DNA of 64,000 nucleotides from Cenococcum geophilum 1.58 (GCA_001692895.1 KV748256.1:379293-443292); one strand, 5' to 3'. Shown: positions 11,581 through 25,678, counted from the first letter of the stretch. The notes: generated from the letters alone by a model not told the origin. A program made the numbers and translations.

Positions 11581-14162
11581 TATTAAATTAGAGCTCTTGG
11601 CTAAAGTTATAATTAATATAAACTTTAAATCTAACTATTTAATTAGTAGAGTAGAGTAAATATAAAGTTAATATAGCTTTTAGAGCTTTAGATCTATACC
11701 TAATTTAAAATACAGTTAAGAAAAAATAGATTATTAGTAACTCCATACTTAATATAAGGCTAATTAGTAACTCCTAAAGCTCTGCTACTAACTTGGTGTC
11801 TATTAAGGGGCGTATTAACCATAAAATTTAGAACACCCGCTTATTTTACTACTATTCTCTTTATACTAGTACACAGCTTATTCTAGATATATGCCCTAAT
11901 CGCAATACTATAGTCACGTTTGCATGCCTTATATAATATTATTATCTTAACCTTTTTAATCGCGATGAGCTTGTTTCTAGGGGGTTCGTATAGGAGGTAG
12001 GCAAAGATATAGGAAACGCCGATTATAGAGAAGACGTTAGTTAAGGAGGAGGCTCTATTGCTATACTAAAGTAGGGAGTCGCGATAGAGGCCTAGTGGCA
12101 AAGAGGGGCTCTTTTAAATTGCTTACTAATGTTAATTACGTATTAATATGCGAAGTTAAATCTAGAGCCTTATTCTAGAGCCTTACTAAATAATTAACTT
12201 AATTATAGATTTAAATAAGCCATGGTAGTAGCCGCCACTAATTATAAAACGGGTGATATTAAAAGGCGTACGGATTGAACAGTTATAATATAGAGGCGAT
12301 TTACAACCGAATAGTAAGGAGCTTTAAGCTCTATATCCCTTCGTCTAGTAAAAGAGACTTTTTATATTAGGCGCTTTAGGCGCTCCTACCTAAGTTAGCA
12401 TGCTACGGGCACCCTAGCTAGCGTGATTTTATTAGTAAGCCTCACCAAAACGCGTTAACTTATAATGCCGATGAAATACTATAGAAGGCCACCACCTATA
12501 TATATATTTAAGGAAGTTAGGCAAAATGTCGTAATATATAATATTATAACTATAGGTTTCTACCCTTCCTCTATTAACCAGCTGCCAATTATATAGGATA
12601 ATCTTCCATTAAAGTCTTCCTCTAAATTACTACTACCTATCCGCTTTATACGCATTCTTAACGTTAATAAGAATAAGCCTCCCTCTTAAATCTTACTGCT
12701 AAATACTATCCATCTATCTATTACCTACTCTCTATATTAGAACCAATTTCCCCTTAACTTAACTATATACTAGCCCTTAACCTATTTTTAAAGTAAACGT
12801 CGTAATAGTATATATACTAATAAGGAGTTATAGATATTTTACGCTAATTAGTTATTATAGATAAATAAAAACCCTAGGTATATAACTACCCTAGCTAAGC
12901 ACACTAAGCGTCCCTATATTAAAAAGGCGTTATTAAAGAATAGAAATAGGACCACTAAGCCAGCTCTAAAGCCGCAAAAGAAGAAAGTAGCAGATAGTTA
13001 CTAGAAGAAGATTAGAGGGTTTCTAATTAAGTAAGAGAAGAATAGTAAGGTAGCTAAAGCTATAAAGACAGCTTAGCTACCTATTAAGAAGCCTCCGCTA
13101 ACCCATTCTATCCTACCAGCCGCTAGAAATGCCGCTATACGTAGTTTAAAGAGAATTAAGTTAAATAAAAACAGCGCCGTGGAGATAGCTATTATGGAAA
13201 CTAGAAAACTATAAAGAGGGACCTCTTTAATATTATAAGTCAGACAATTAGTCGCATAAAGGAGGGATAGGATGCTTTATAGACTATATTACCCGCTAAT
13301 CGCTAAAATAGAGAGTTTAAAGACAGAAATTAAGGAACTTTAAAAAGCTAAGGTTTAAAATATATCTATTATTAATCTAATCCGAGACGCCTAAGTAATA
13401 AAATAGGATTATCTCTAAGGTTATAAAACTATATTCGCAACTAACTAAAGCGCATAATATAAATTAAAGAAAGGTAATGTTTTAAGAGCTTTTGGTAAAG
13501 GACTAGCTTAAGGTTATAAGGGAGGACGTACTATATACGCCAAATAAGGTGTATTAAGTGCTATAAGTGGTTAAACAGTTTAACTAGCGGCTGTTTAATA
13601 TAGAGGATCAATTAAGGGCGGTATAGAAGGGCTTAAAGAAGGCTATAATAAAGGCTTAATTAGCTTTACCTAGTCTCCTATTAAAAAATAATCAAAAATA
13701 ATACGTAAATTCTATACTTAGCTAAGTTATTACCTTTTTATATTAGTAGTCTAGCAGAATTTATAAGGTTTAATAAACTAATAAGTTAATTTAGTTTTTA
13801 AATCCTAAAGATTATAACTATATAAGACTTATACTACCTAAGGCAATCTACCGCAAAATGCCGCTTGACTCGGCATTTTACGTATTTACTAGAACTTCTT
13901 AATTCACCTTACTATTAATAAGCATTAGATAACAGTAATTTACCTACTAGCGTTACTACGGGAGTACTTAACTTTAATATCCACTTCGCCTAACTCTTTA
14001 CCTCTACTACCTTAACTAACTCTTGCACGGCACCTCTACGCGACATTAATTAGTTAATTAATTAGTTTAACCGCTAATTGCTGCTTTAAGCTATAACTTA
14101 TACCCTAGAACTACAGCAATCTACCTAGTTAATTAATTCTTATAATTAGTTTATCTTACCTA
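11581..14162. other. RIP-mutated repeat DNA between the two element copies
   Basis: Contains a badly mutated copy (about 11830-12300) of the PIF/Harbinger-like element found almost unmutated at 25679-26413; shared segments include CCTTATATAATATTATTA and AACAGTTAT. Further on, plus-strand frames around 12880-13340 are Lys-rich with a coiled-coil-like IESLKTEIKEL segment, interrupted by stops and unidentified. No intact gene is present. Confidence 0.55.
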
Positions 14163-17100
14163 CCTACTTTAGACTTACACCTTTACTAAACACTAACTAG
14201 ATTCTTCTACTCTTATATAGCAACGCTCTACTTCTCCTTTATCCCATCTCGGCATCTTTACGCATTACTATAAAGGACTCGGATATTATAAATGGATAGG
14301 AAATTAATACTTATCGCCTTAAGGAAATTAAGAAGACAATCTTAGATGGTATAGTAGAGGCTAGGCTTAATAAAGTCGCGTTTTATACTGCTAAAGATAA
14401 AGTACTACGCGACGACTTTATCTAAAAGGTTCTTAGCAACTTACCTAAGAGGGAAGGTATTTTAGAGAGCTAGTCTAAAGATACTATTATTACTTTAATA
14501 ACATCTCAGAGAACTAATACTATAAAATAGTAAAATAAGTTAGAACCTAGAAGTTAGACTTAAACTAAATTCGAATCTATAATAACGCTAGCGCCTATAT
14601 TTGCTCCTAAGCAAATCTTAAAATCACCAGGCCCTACATTATTAGGCAAGCCGCTTTTGCTTAAAAATATAACCTTCTAATTTTAAAGAATAAACTTAAC
14701 CACCTAAAATACTATAGAGCTTTACACGATCTATAATATTATAAAAGCCAATACAAAAACTCTAACAATTAAAGAAATTAGTTTTTCGCTATTTTAAGAG
14801 GTTATAGTATTAGTAGGGTTTAACTCAGACAAGGATTAAATTATATAGGTTAATATTAAATCCTATAAGGAGGCTCGCATTACCTAGTAAGGGGCATTAT
14901 AAGCCGCATTCTAGCAATGCATGCTATACCACAGAAGTAAAGTGGAATTTATACTTAAAAGTACCAATTATAAGTTCTTTTAACAACATCTGGCTATCTA
15001 TATACTAACAATTGCAGCTAAGCATTTAATTATAGAAACACCGCACTAAATACCGCGTAAGCAAAGTATAAACCCTCCCAGCATCGCCAATACCCCAATT
15101 CACTAGTCTTTACGCGGTAAGCCTATATATAAAAAAAGGCGGAAGACTACGTCTAAGCAGACCCGTAAGCACTTAGAGTACTTAAATAATAAGTTTGTTA
15201 ATAAAGACACTAAAAGTAAAAGCAATACTTTATTAACCTCATTAGCGTACAGCAGTATTCTAAGTTTATTAGGTTGGAAGAAACGTAGTCGTAAAAGGGA
15301 GCAACCTGCTAGAGCATTTAAAGGCAAATTACGGCAAGCTACTGAGGACGGCCGCGGCAGTCCAGCTATCCAGCCTATAGGGGGTCCTAATAGTATAGAG
15401 AAGAATAAAGACAATCATAATACTCTCTAAAGCGCAACCGCTCCAGATCCTAAACTAGCTTAACTATAGGTTATAACCGCAGACGATTTGGCTGGTAATA
15501 CTATACAGGTTTCTACAGAAGACGATAACCCAAAAGAAGAGGCCCTTAAAGATATAATAAACGAAGCCAATAGGGAAGTAGAGGCTGCTAATTGTATTAA
15601 GTAAAGGTATAGGTATATAAGCATATAGAGTACATCTTGAATTAGACTAACGTTAGCTTTTTTTAGATTTTAAGAAGCCGCTACAGCAAAAGCAGGTGGC
15701 AAGGTTAAGAGAATAGAGCAGTAAATATATAAACGCTTAGCTAAGCTATAGGGGGTTTCTAAAGGGGCCCTCCTAGGGAATAATATAGTCCCTATTCCCC
15801 GCAGATAGGGTTTAAATCTAGAGTTTAGAGCGTTTCTATACCAGCTATATAGTGCATCTAAGATATTCTACCAGGAATATATAAAGCTAAATAGTGGGGT
15901 TCTTATAGACGGTATAGGGACTAGCAAAATAGTAACCGTATACTTAACTATTATCTTTAACTACTACTATACTATAAACCTGGACGAAGTAGCTACTAAT
16001 TAAGCGGCTAGAAATGCTACTTAATATCTACCAGAGGGCCACTAGGCTAACAACGTTAAGTGTCCTAATTAGGATAGAGTGCCTCTACTATACTTATATG
16101 TAAATTATAACGCTATATCCATAATGCGTAAACAGTATAGTGCTAGCCTAGTTATCGCAGTTCTACATATTATTACTACCTAGAGAGATAATTATATCTT
16201 ATTATTTAAAGACTTACCACTTATAACGCAAGCGCAGGCACCGCTAAGAGTTATAATATACTATTTAACGGCGGATGTTTCTCTAGGTATAGAGCAGCCA
16301 ACTTTAAATAAGTAGCTAGAAATAGGAACGTTAGGAAACTAGACCGCCTATAATACTTTAAATATTTATTAGGCTCTTATAGATAAAGTAAAGACCTCTT
16401 ACCTATAGTTCTCTAATAGTATCCTACTACTTAAAAAGGGCAATCCTTTAATTAGTACCTTGGCTGCCTCGGCAATAAGATTTATTATAATTACGACATC
16501 CAAATGCCTAAAACAGCGTGTTATTAACAACTTTATAATCACTAGAAGAGTCCACCGTTTCTTATCTAACAGTAAGCGAGAGGATAAAGGTTAGCAGTTA
16601 GTTAAGACCACGTTTTTTAGTAGGGTTTTATAGGATAAGTTTTATAACGAGAAGAATAAAAAGACTACAGTTAACCAATTTCTTTATTTCTACAAAAGTA
16701 CTATACCGAAACGCCTTAGATTCTTTATCTAGGCTATATCGGGGACTTTAATAAAGAATAGTGTTGTAAACATATATTGGTTCATTATAAGTGGCCTTTT
16801 AGATCTAGATTGGGCAAGCGCCTAAAACAATAGCATTTTTAAAAAATGCACGTCCATTAAAGTTAAAAAAAAATAGCGAAGCTATAGAGTTATTTTTTAA
16901 AATAAGGAAAGAGCAACCCTAAAGGGGTCTTATAGTCTACGGCATACAAAGAATTAGTTTAGGTTGGCGGAGAAATACTTATAAACTTTAAAATTCGCCA
17001 TACCTTAAATACTATCGGCTTTAATAGAAGAAAATTAAAAGTTATTTTAGGCGAGCTCCAAATTTACTACCTAAACTATAAGTATGGAACTGTAGAAATT

Positions 17101-18950
17101 AAATTGCTATAGGGTATAGAAAGTATAATGGCGTTAAAAATAGAAGAGGCATTCTAGTAGAAAATAGTTAAATGGAAAGAAGATAGTTCTCCTAAGGGGA
17201 ACTAACCAGTACAAATAGCCGGTACCTCCTTAAGCACCTACTTTATGTGCCGTGTTGCAGCGATAACGCCTAGGTTACTTTTATAGAAGGATAGATATAA
17301 TAAGGATCTACCAGACGACGACAAAATTAATATATAAGCGAAATTTTACGCAAAATTAATTAAATCTCCTATTAGAAGCATCTTGGATAAGAATAAGGAG
17401 GAAATTCTTTATGGTAATATAAAGTTTAAGGCGCTTTTAGCTATCTATAAAGAAGTTATATAATTAAAAAATATTAGGGGGTATTATAGTAAGGTTATTA
17501 TTAGCACTGATTTCCTAACTATTAGGGCGGTATATATAGCAGTAAGTAACAAAACACTCTATCTTTTTACCTCTTAATAGTAGCTTGCTTAACCAGAACT
17601 CTAAGTTAACACTTATTTTAGGCCTTAGTTGCTAAATATAGCAAGAACGCTGTTATATATCTCCCTAAAGGAATATCACTAAAGCAAAAAAACCATGTCA
17701 TCTATAACTCGTGGAAGCAGCTAAGCAGACTATAGATTCTTTTATTATCTCTAAAGGCTATTATAGAGGGTATTACCCTTAACGAGGCATACTTTATTAT
17801 GCTTATAGAGCTTAATCCGTCCTTTAGTAAATAGGAACAGTTTATATACTATATCTACCAAATTAGCCAAGAAAACCCTCTTATAACAGCATATATTTTA
17901 TATAATACGGCTTCCTATATTAAGGTTAGAATTCTAAATAAGCATAAGTTTAAAAAGACCGCTATAGATAAGATACTAGACGTAGACACAAATAAGCCAG
18001 AGAGTTTAAAGGAGCAGCTAGTAGAAGTACTCTAGCGAGGTATTTTTAATATTTTAGCGTAGAATTAAGCAATATACTAGGTAATTTGCCGCAAAGTCTT
18101 ATCTAGTGGAAGAAGTATACCAGGCTGTTATTTTAAGAATTGGGTAATGTAGTGGGCAATATACCGCAGTCTTATGGCTAATAAAAGGCATATACTAGGG
18201 GTTTTTTTTTAATAGAGTAAGCAATGTTTCTTAGCAATATACCGCTTTCTTACAGTTAATGGAAGGTATATTAGGTTATTTTTTATAGAATAGGGCGATA
18301 TATTGGCAATATACCGCAATTCTTGTATTAATAAGAGAAGTTTACTATCTTGCTATTTAAGAAACTGGGCAATAAGCGACCGGATATATCGCAGTGCTCT
18401 AGTAATAAGCGATAACTGCTAGCTTGCTATTTAAGGACCCAAGTAATACGCCAGGCGATATATCATGGTGCTCTATTAATGTAATAAGTCTGCTAGCTTA
18501 TAACGCAGGAACTAGGCAATATACGAGCTAATATATTAGAATACTCTACTAATAGGCGACGCCTGCTAGCTTACAATTTAAAGAATTAGGCAATATACCT
18601 AGCAATATACAGCAACTTCATGCTTAGTAGTAGAAGTCTACTAGCTTGCCGCTTAAAGAACTGGGCAATATACTAGGTAATATACAGTAGTTTCGCGCTT
18701 AGTAATAGAAGTTTACTAGCTTACGGCTTAAGGAACTAGGCGATATACTAGGCAATATACGGCAGTTTTGTGGCTAATAACTAGAGTATACTAACTTGCC
18801 GCTTAAGGAACTAGGTAATATGCCAGGCAATATACGGTAATTTTATGCTTAATAATAGAAGTCTGCTAACTTGCCGCTTAAAGAACTAGGAGTGTGCCTA
18901 TTAATATATAGCAATTTCGTATTTAATAAGAGAGGTTTACTAGCCTACCC
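14163..18950 (+). mobile_element. Large unidentified repeat element, copy B
   Basis: Second, uninterrupted copy of the element at 4661-11580, about 4.8 kb. It is the better template: near 17745-18030 a plus-strand frame runs with a single stop (YFIMLIELNPSFSK, QISQENPLITAYIL, KHKFKKTAIDKIL). Stops elsewhere sit mostly at Gln or Trp codons. No catalytic motif of a reverse transcriptase, integrase, DDE transposase or tyrosine recombinase stood out. It ends in the 75-bp array. Confidence 0.6.
18055..18950 (+). repeat. 75-bp tandem array at the 3' end of element copy B
   Basis: About 12 units of the same 75-bp repeat as at 10597-11570 (GAACTRGGCAATATAC, TTCGCGCTTAGTAATAGAAG, TGCTAGCTTACCGCTTAAG). 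Both arrays begin at the same point of the element, so the array is part of the element and not a local expansion. Confidence 0.85.
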
Positions 18951-18975
18951 CTACGGTTACATTTCCTATGCACTA

Positions 18976-19112
18976 GGAAATTTTTTTTAGCCACGTTGTT
19001 ACGGCCGAAAATTAGGGTTGTGTATTTGTAGCAAATTGCCAAAATTGCGACTTACGCAGGTTTTGCAGACCCCGATTTTCGCTTGCAACAACGTAGCCAA
19101 AAAAAAATTTCC
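18976..19112. mobile_element. 137-bp MITE with near-perfect inverted ends and TA duplication
   Basis: Left end GGAAATTTTTTTTAGCCACG and right end GGCTACG/CCAAAAAAAAATTTCC in inverse form pair over about 28 bases; TA flanks both sides (18974-18975, 19113-19114). TA target and AT-rich ends point to a Tc1/mariner-derived MITE. It has no coding capacity. Confidence 0.65.
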
Positions 19113-19114
19113 TA

Positions 19115-19335
19115 ATACAGGGGACTAGCTCCCGTAGGGGATTTATTAGAGTAGGAGACTAGCTCCCATAGGGGATTTATTAGCGTAGGGGATTTATTAG
19201 AGTAGGGGACTAGATCCTATAGGGGATTTATTAGAGTAGAGGACTAGTTCCTATAGGGCGGCGAAATATATAGGCATTGGCTCCTGTAGGGGATTTGTTT
19301 AAATAAGGGACTTATTTAAGTAGGGGATTAATTCT
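19115..19335. repeat. Tandem repeat, GGGGATTTATTAGAGTAGGGGACTAG-type units
   Basis: Five to six imperfect units of roughly 35-40 bp, alternating GTAGGGGATTTATTAG and GACTAGCTCCCATAG, just right of the small MITE. It decays into single motifs after 19300. No coding potential. Confidence 0.75.
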
Positions 19336-19599
19336 CCTATAGCCTCTATTTAGGCGGTATAAGGCGGCTTCTAATAGGCTAGTAAGTAGATTACGTGTTT
19401 TATAGAAAAATAAAGCCTATATAAAATGGTAGGGTATAGGGACCTAATAATCTGGCGGAAGATTGGGTTATTCACTTTCCTGGGTTTATTTAGCCTACCC
19501 TATACTGTTTTATATACGTTTTAACTAAGGCTGCTACCTAGCCTTAACTACTTAAATCTTTAGTTATATTATAGAAGAGTATAAGATAATAAAATATTA

Positions 19600-21620
19600 T
19601 TTTATTTACTCTGCTAATACCTTTAAATCCTTCTATACTTACTAGAGTATCTTCTTTATCCTAAAATATAGCTCTAGATTATCCTTCTCCTACCTCCCAC
19701 TATTTAGAAATACTACTTTCCGGAGCCTATTAACCTAGGGGACTAATAACTAATAGTACGGCGTAAAGTACTCCTCCGCTGTTTTAATAAAATCACCTTT
19801 ATAAGCTACCTCTCCTTTTTTTAACTTAGCTAGCTCTTTAGTGTCTATATAATTCCACTTCTTAAACCTTAGAATCGGCTTGCACTCCTTATTTGGACCC
19901 TTATAATAAATGCATATCTAGAAAAGCACCCAGAAGAATAACTCTAAATTATGCCTAAAGGAGTATTTCTTGCCTAGAAGCACTCCTATAGCTATAAACG
20001 CTCTTATACTAGTCTTACCCTATACTCCTAAAGGTCCTTCTTACTTCTCTTTAATCGCAAGATTAAGATTAATTAAGAATAACTTCTAGGAGGAATTATT
20101 GTCTTCCTTATTTATTAAGAGGTTGCTTATTAAAATGTTATATTAGAGGATGCCAGCCTATATATATAAAGACTTATATCCTTTAATGCCACCCTTTAGC
20201 GTAGTAAGTATTGCAGCCAAAGAGCTTACCTTATAAAGAGCCTTTCTATAGTTATAAGTAATAACGCGTTAATATACCCGATTCTATATAATAGGGCGCT
20301 TAATTAGAGAGCTTAAATACGGGCGCTTATTAGGCGGTAATGGGGCGTTAGTACAGCTAGATAACCTCTTTCTACTAGTATTTCGGCCTTTTCTTACACT
20401 GCCTTGCACTCTAGCTACGCTTAGAGGTACTATTAAGCTTTTAGGCTTATAGTTTATCGCTTTTGTAATATCCAGCCCCTTATAGATATTAAAGATGTTA
20501 TTATTTTATCTACCTATATAAACAGTTCTATGGTAATAGTACCTAGCTACGTTAATTACTTCTTTTTCTGCTGCCTTACGTAGCAGTTTACCTTCTTTTT
20601 TACGCTCTAGGTACTACTATAAGTTTTTAATAACAAGAGGTATCTTAGTGGTGTTACCCTTATAGTGCGCTTTTTAGCAAGTTGTTGCCTAACTGGTAAT
20701 ATAGGGTGCCCGCTTTATAAGTTTATTAAGGATAAGACGCTCGGTCTAATTATTGCGTACAACCTTAATATATTGTTTGCCGTCTAATGTTAAAATAGTA
20801 GGGTTAAACCTAAGCTACTTTTTATTTATTAAGAGAAACCCTAATATCGCCGAGGTAAATTATAGTCCGTCTTTATTAATATCAAATAGTAATAATGCGA
20901 TGCCTCCTACCCGGTTATACTCCTATAGCCGTATAATAGATCTATAGAGGGTAAAACCTAGGACAAAGCGATAATTGTCCTAAGTAGTAAAGACTTCCTT
21001 TACGTATTTCCCTAAAGCAAACCATACCTGTAAGGCTATATTGGTGTTTAGATTACTCTTTAGCTCTCCTGGTATAAGTATATATAACTAATAGTATTAA
21101 GAGCTTTCGCTAGCTATTAGATTATCTATAAAACTAATATTTAGCTTTTGCTTCGCCGTAGACCCTTATAAGGGCTGCTTAGTATATACAACGAGCTTTT
21201 ATTATGTTTTTAGGGCAGACCTATACTCCTCTATAAAGCCTAAAAATAATTTAATTAGGTTATTAAACCACTCTAGGATATTATCTTACTCTACGCTTTT
21301 AGGCCAGTTACGCTAACCGCCCTTATCGGCGTATAGTGGATTATCCCCTTCCTTGCATTTCTTAAAAACGGCAGCGCTTACCTCTTTAAAACCTTCTACT
21401 TCCCTAAAGAATGCTTTATATAAGCTAGGAATCCCCACATAAAGAGGGCCTAGCTCCTCCTTTAAAACATTATTTACGTATTTCCTATATTCGGATAAGT
21501 TAACAAAGCTACTTATATTGCGTAGATATAGGGTTTAAATATAGAATGGTAGTGGTTAGGGGGGAGGCGTAGACTCTGTAATGGTAGCGATAGTTTTACT
21601 CTAAACGTCCTTATCTAATT
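19600..21620 (-). pseudogene. FunK1-type fungal protein kinase, RIP-destroyed
   Basis: Read leftwards and through stops, the whole FunK1 architecture can be followed. The N-terminal part (VLKEELGPLYVGIPS) is near 21480, the LIPGELKSN segment near 21080, and the ATP-lobe region (FDINKDGL, then TILTLDGKQYIKV) near 20770-20900. Then come KRAPYIT and KAHYKGNTTKIPLVIKN near 20640-20720, LRKAAEKEVINVARYY near 20545-20590 and, in the C-lobe, FLINLNLAIKEK (the DFG-equivalent region), RAFIAIGVLLG and LELFFWVLF near 19920-20090. These match the FunK1 family (fungal lineage-specific kinases) segment by segment. Dozens of stops, mainly at Gln and Trp codons, make it dead. Expression and target are unknowable from sequence. 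Confidence 0.8.
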
Positions 21621-24600
21621 TATAATTAAGAACTGTTTTTAGGAGAGGGGTGAACTATTTAATATTAAAGTTATCGGAATTAACTAAAGGGAGGAGTTAA
21701 AGAAGGTTATTATAAAGAGTGCCGCAGCTAGCGCTAGATAGGAGTAGTTAAGTAGCGGGAAGGTTTTGTAATGCTAGAATAAGATTAACAACAAGATTCT
21801 TAAGCCCTATGTGTATTAGACGGGACCTATAGTAGACTAATTAACAATTACTTTTATTGCCTATTTAGTGCAATAAGTCTAAAGAGCTAAAGATGCCTAG
21901 ATTCTAATAAGTTAAGTTAAATAAATCGCGAAAGTTATTTAGCCCTTCCCTAATAGGTTTTGCTTTAATTATCTCTAATTTAGAGAAATTTGCTATTATG
22001 GGTAAACGCGATAAAAGCTATATTGGGGTGGCTGGCGTAGTAGGCGGATAGGTAGGCAAGAAGGGGAGATTAAAGAGGCTAGTATATAACGGACAGTATA
22101 ATAGTAGAGAATTAAATAAGTATAGGAAGGTTAAGAACATATTAGGTGTGTCTTATAATAAGAAAATAACTAGGGAGAAAAGTGTAAGGAAGGAAATAAG
22201 GTATAAGCAAATACGCAGAGGATTAGAGATTAGGTATAGAAAAGTTAAGCCGATTTAACGTGGTTTAGATAATTGTAACTTAAGCTATAACTAAAAATAG
22301 CTTTTTTCTTCCAAGACCGTTAAATCGCTTGGCTTAACGCTATACCTTTTTGGCTATGTTTAGTATATTTAGCTTAGAATTAGGATAGGATATAGTCTTT
22401 AGAATTAGATTTAGTTCTTAGAATAAGATCCTATTTTTAATATTAAGAGAGATATCCTATATTTATCCTTAACATTCCTACCTTATTAATATAAAATTTA
22501 GAGTTAACCTACACCCTAGTTACCTATAAAAACGCTAAAGACTTTAATACCTTAACTTTAATTCTTTATAGAGGACTAAGCGAGTTATAGGGCGGCTAAC
22601 TTATCGCTGCTAAGTATATAAAGGTAGAGGACTTATAAGCTTACTATAAGCGAGTTTTTAACTTTAATTTAACGTACATGCAAACGATAATAAGATACTC
22701 TTAACATAGAAGTAACTAGATAGAAAAATAATACCAAGCTAAGGAAATCCTAATTAGCGCCTTAATTCTTAGCGCCAGAAAATATAAATATAATTGCGAA
22801 AATCTTTTCTTATAAGAAATTTCTTATTTCTTTAGCTTCTTGGAGGCTCCATCTATAGTGCAATTTACCTTTCTTTTGCGTGTTCCTCTTATTAATAGAT
22901 CTTCTAAATAATTATCTGGCGCCTCTCCTAGTTGGTCTCTTTACTTATATAGTTTACCCCTCTAAGCTATCTCTATTATAACATCTTTAAGCGGTTTATA
23001 TATTCTAGTATAATAATAAAGGTAACGCGGGTTTTTAGTATAGTATAATATAAGTCTTTTATACGGTATACCCGCGGGTAAAACCTAGGTAGGATACTAG
23101 TATACTATTGCAATAGGACTATATATAAATATAACTAATCTATATCTAGGGTTTCGGAGACGCTTTAAGTCCTCTATTATATAGTAAGTTAGCAACCATA
23201 ATAAGAGATACTTTAGTTATCCGTCTAAAATTGTAGTATCGGAAATTGTTAATACTTTAGTTAGGGGAGGTATATCTCTAAGGAAGTTTATAGAATTAGC
23301 TAAACTATTCTCTACTTAATTATTAGTATTGCTAAATAATATATAGATGTTTTATAAATATACCTAGAGGTACTGGCAAACCTTTAATATAAACCTTTTT
23401 TGGTTAAGGTAAGTCTGTTTTAGCCTCGCTATAGCTTTCTATTAGCTTAGGTAAGACTATCTTAGTTTTGCTGCGGCCTTTTAAGCTCTTAAGGTAATTG
23501 GTATATATTTCCGTATCCTCTTATATATTACCCTCCGTATTATTATCGATTTTATAAGAGTTAACCTCCTTAGTTGTATAAGTAGGTATAGAGGGCATCT
23601 GCTACTATCCTAGTTAATCTCCTTACTTATACGGTTTACTCTTCTTAGCTATCTCAATTATAATATCTTTAAGCGGTTTATATATCTTAGCATAACGGCG
23701 GAGGTAATAAGGATTCTTAGTATAGTATAATAAAAGTTTCTTTTGCAGTATAGCTACCGCTAAAACCTAGGTAGGATACTAGTATATTACTATAATAGGA
23801 CCGTATAAAGATATAATTCCTCTATAACTGGGGTTTTGGAGATATATTATATCCTTTATTATATAATAAGTAGGTAACTAGGATATAAGATACTTTACTT
23901 ATCCGCTTAAGATTTTAGTATTAGAAATTATTAATACTTTAGATAGATATATAGGGACTAAACCATTCTCTGCTTAATTATTAGTATTGCTAAATAATAT
24001 AGGTGTCTTATAAATATACCTCTAGGTACCGGCGAAATATATTTAGAACCTACGACTGTATTTATCTGCTGGGATAAGCCTTTAATATGGTTCTCTTTTG
24101 GTTAAGGTAAGTTTATCTTAGCCTCGCTATAGTCCTCTATTAGCTTAGGTAAGTCTATTTTAGTTTCGCCGTAGCCTTCTAATCCCCTAAGATAATTAAG
24201 GTATATTTTTTATATACCTCCCCAAACCATATCCTCTTGTGTATTACCCTTTATATTATTATTATTTTCGTAAAAATTAGCCTTATTGGGTGTTTAAGCA
24301 GGCGTATAAGGCATCTGTTTCTACATAGGGTTAGAAAGCTACGATTATTTCTTTTCCCCGCTACTAGATGCCGTGTCTTTATTATTAATATAATTCTAAG
24401 ATAATTTAAGGTTTCTAGTAGGTTAATAATTAGGTATATTATCTTCGGGGCGATAGTATATTATAATGTTTTTATAAGCACTAATTAAGGACTTATAGGT
24501 TATATTAGTAATATATCTAAGCTTAGTTAAGGTAATATATATAATGTCTAGTATTTTTATAAAGATGGTAAGGGATATATAGTTAAGAGGTTAGATTTAG

Positions 24601-25675
24601 AGGTAAGTTAAATTAATAGTATATAAGAACTAGGAGTATAATGTTTATATTCCATTTCTCTCCTAAGGCGGAGTTAGGATAGAAGGTAGAAGGGAAAGGC
24701 GGAGTATACTAGCCGCCCCTTTTTACTTTATATAGTGTCTATAGTATAATATTTAGTAGCTATAATTACTTTTAGCTTATATATCGTCTGCGCCCAAGAC
24801 TATAGGTGCCTAGAGTAATCTATAAGTAAGGCATTATTAGGGGTAGCTATTAGCTAAGCTGCTGCTAAACTTAAATGGCTGACAATCCCTAACGGACGCC
24901 GTATGCCTTAGTAGGGTTTAGAAGCGTTTATATAAAGTTAGGAACTAGAATTAGAAGTTAATAATAACCCCTAATAACGCCTCTTTTAGCAGGAATAGCA
25001 TTATATAATCTACTTCTGACGCCTATCCTTCCCGGGGCAAGACACTATCTAAATAGTAGACTTATTCTAGCCAGTTAATCTTATATATTAACCCCCTATC
25101 TATAGTAAAGGAGCTATTAGTGCCTCTAGGGTGGTTTAATTACTATTTTAGCTAAGCCCTTTATAAGCGCTCCGCCTTATATAGGTGGTAATTAACTTCT
25201 ATTAATCTGCCTTACGTTAGGGGAGATCTTTTACTTAAAGCGCTAAGTAGCCGGTACTTAGAGGTCTATAGGCTTGTTCTATATCCTAATAACATTAACT
25301 ACGATTTCTCCTTAAGTGGTATCCGTAACCCTAAGTACCTATAAGCGCAGCGTCCCTAAATTGTTAGCTAGTGAGTAGGCGTTTATAGATAGAGAAACCA
25401 ACTTTAAAGATGACGGTAACGTAGAGGCGTTAGCTAGTTGGGAAAGTAACTTTAGTAATAAGGATTAAGAATGGGACGTAGAGATATTATATAACGGAGA
25501 AAATGGTTTTAGCACTAAAGATTAAGAAATAGGGGCAGATAGTAATAAAGAGATATTAAGTAACGAGGCTATATAGGCAACGGTTGGATATAGTGGCCTT
25601 AGCTTTATAGTCTTAAATCTATAAACATAGGATATAAATGTAAAGAATATTTTTAATAAAAGCTGGTAAAAGGGT
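21621..25675. other. RIP-mutated AT-rich region with an internal ~680-bp tandem duplication
   Basis: No intact gene. Segments around 22925-23500 and 23605-24190 are diverged copies of each other (shared AAGCGGTTTATATATYCTAG, AAACCTAGGTAGGATACTAG), so about 680 bp was duplicated in tandem. Around 25130-25340 a plus-strand frame (YKRSALYRW, LPYVRGDLLLKALSSRYLEV) looks like former coding sequence that I cannot identify. Confidence 0.5.
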
Positions 25676-25678
25676 TAA

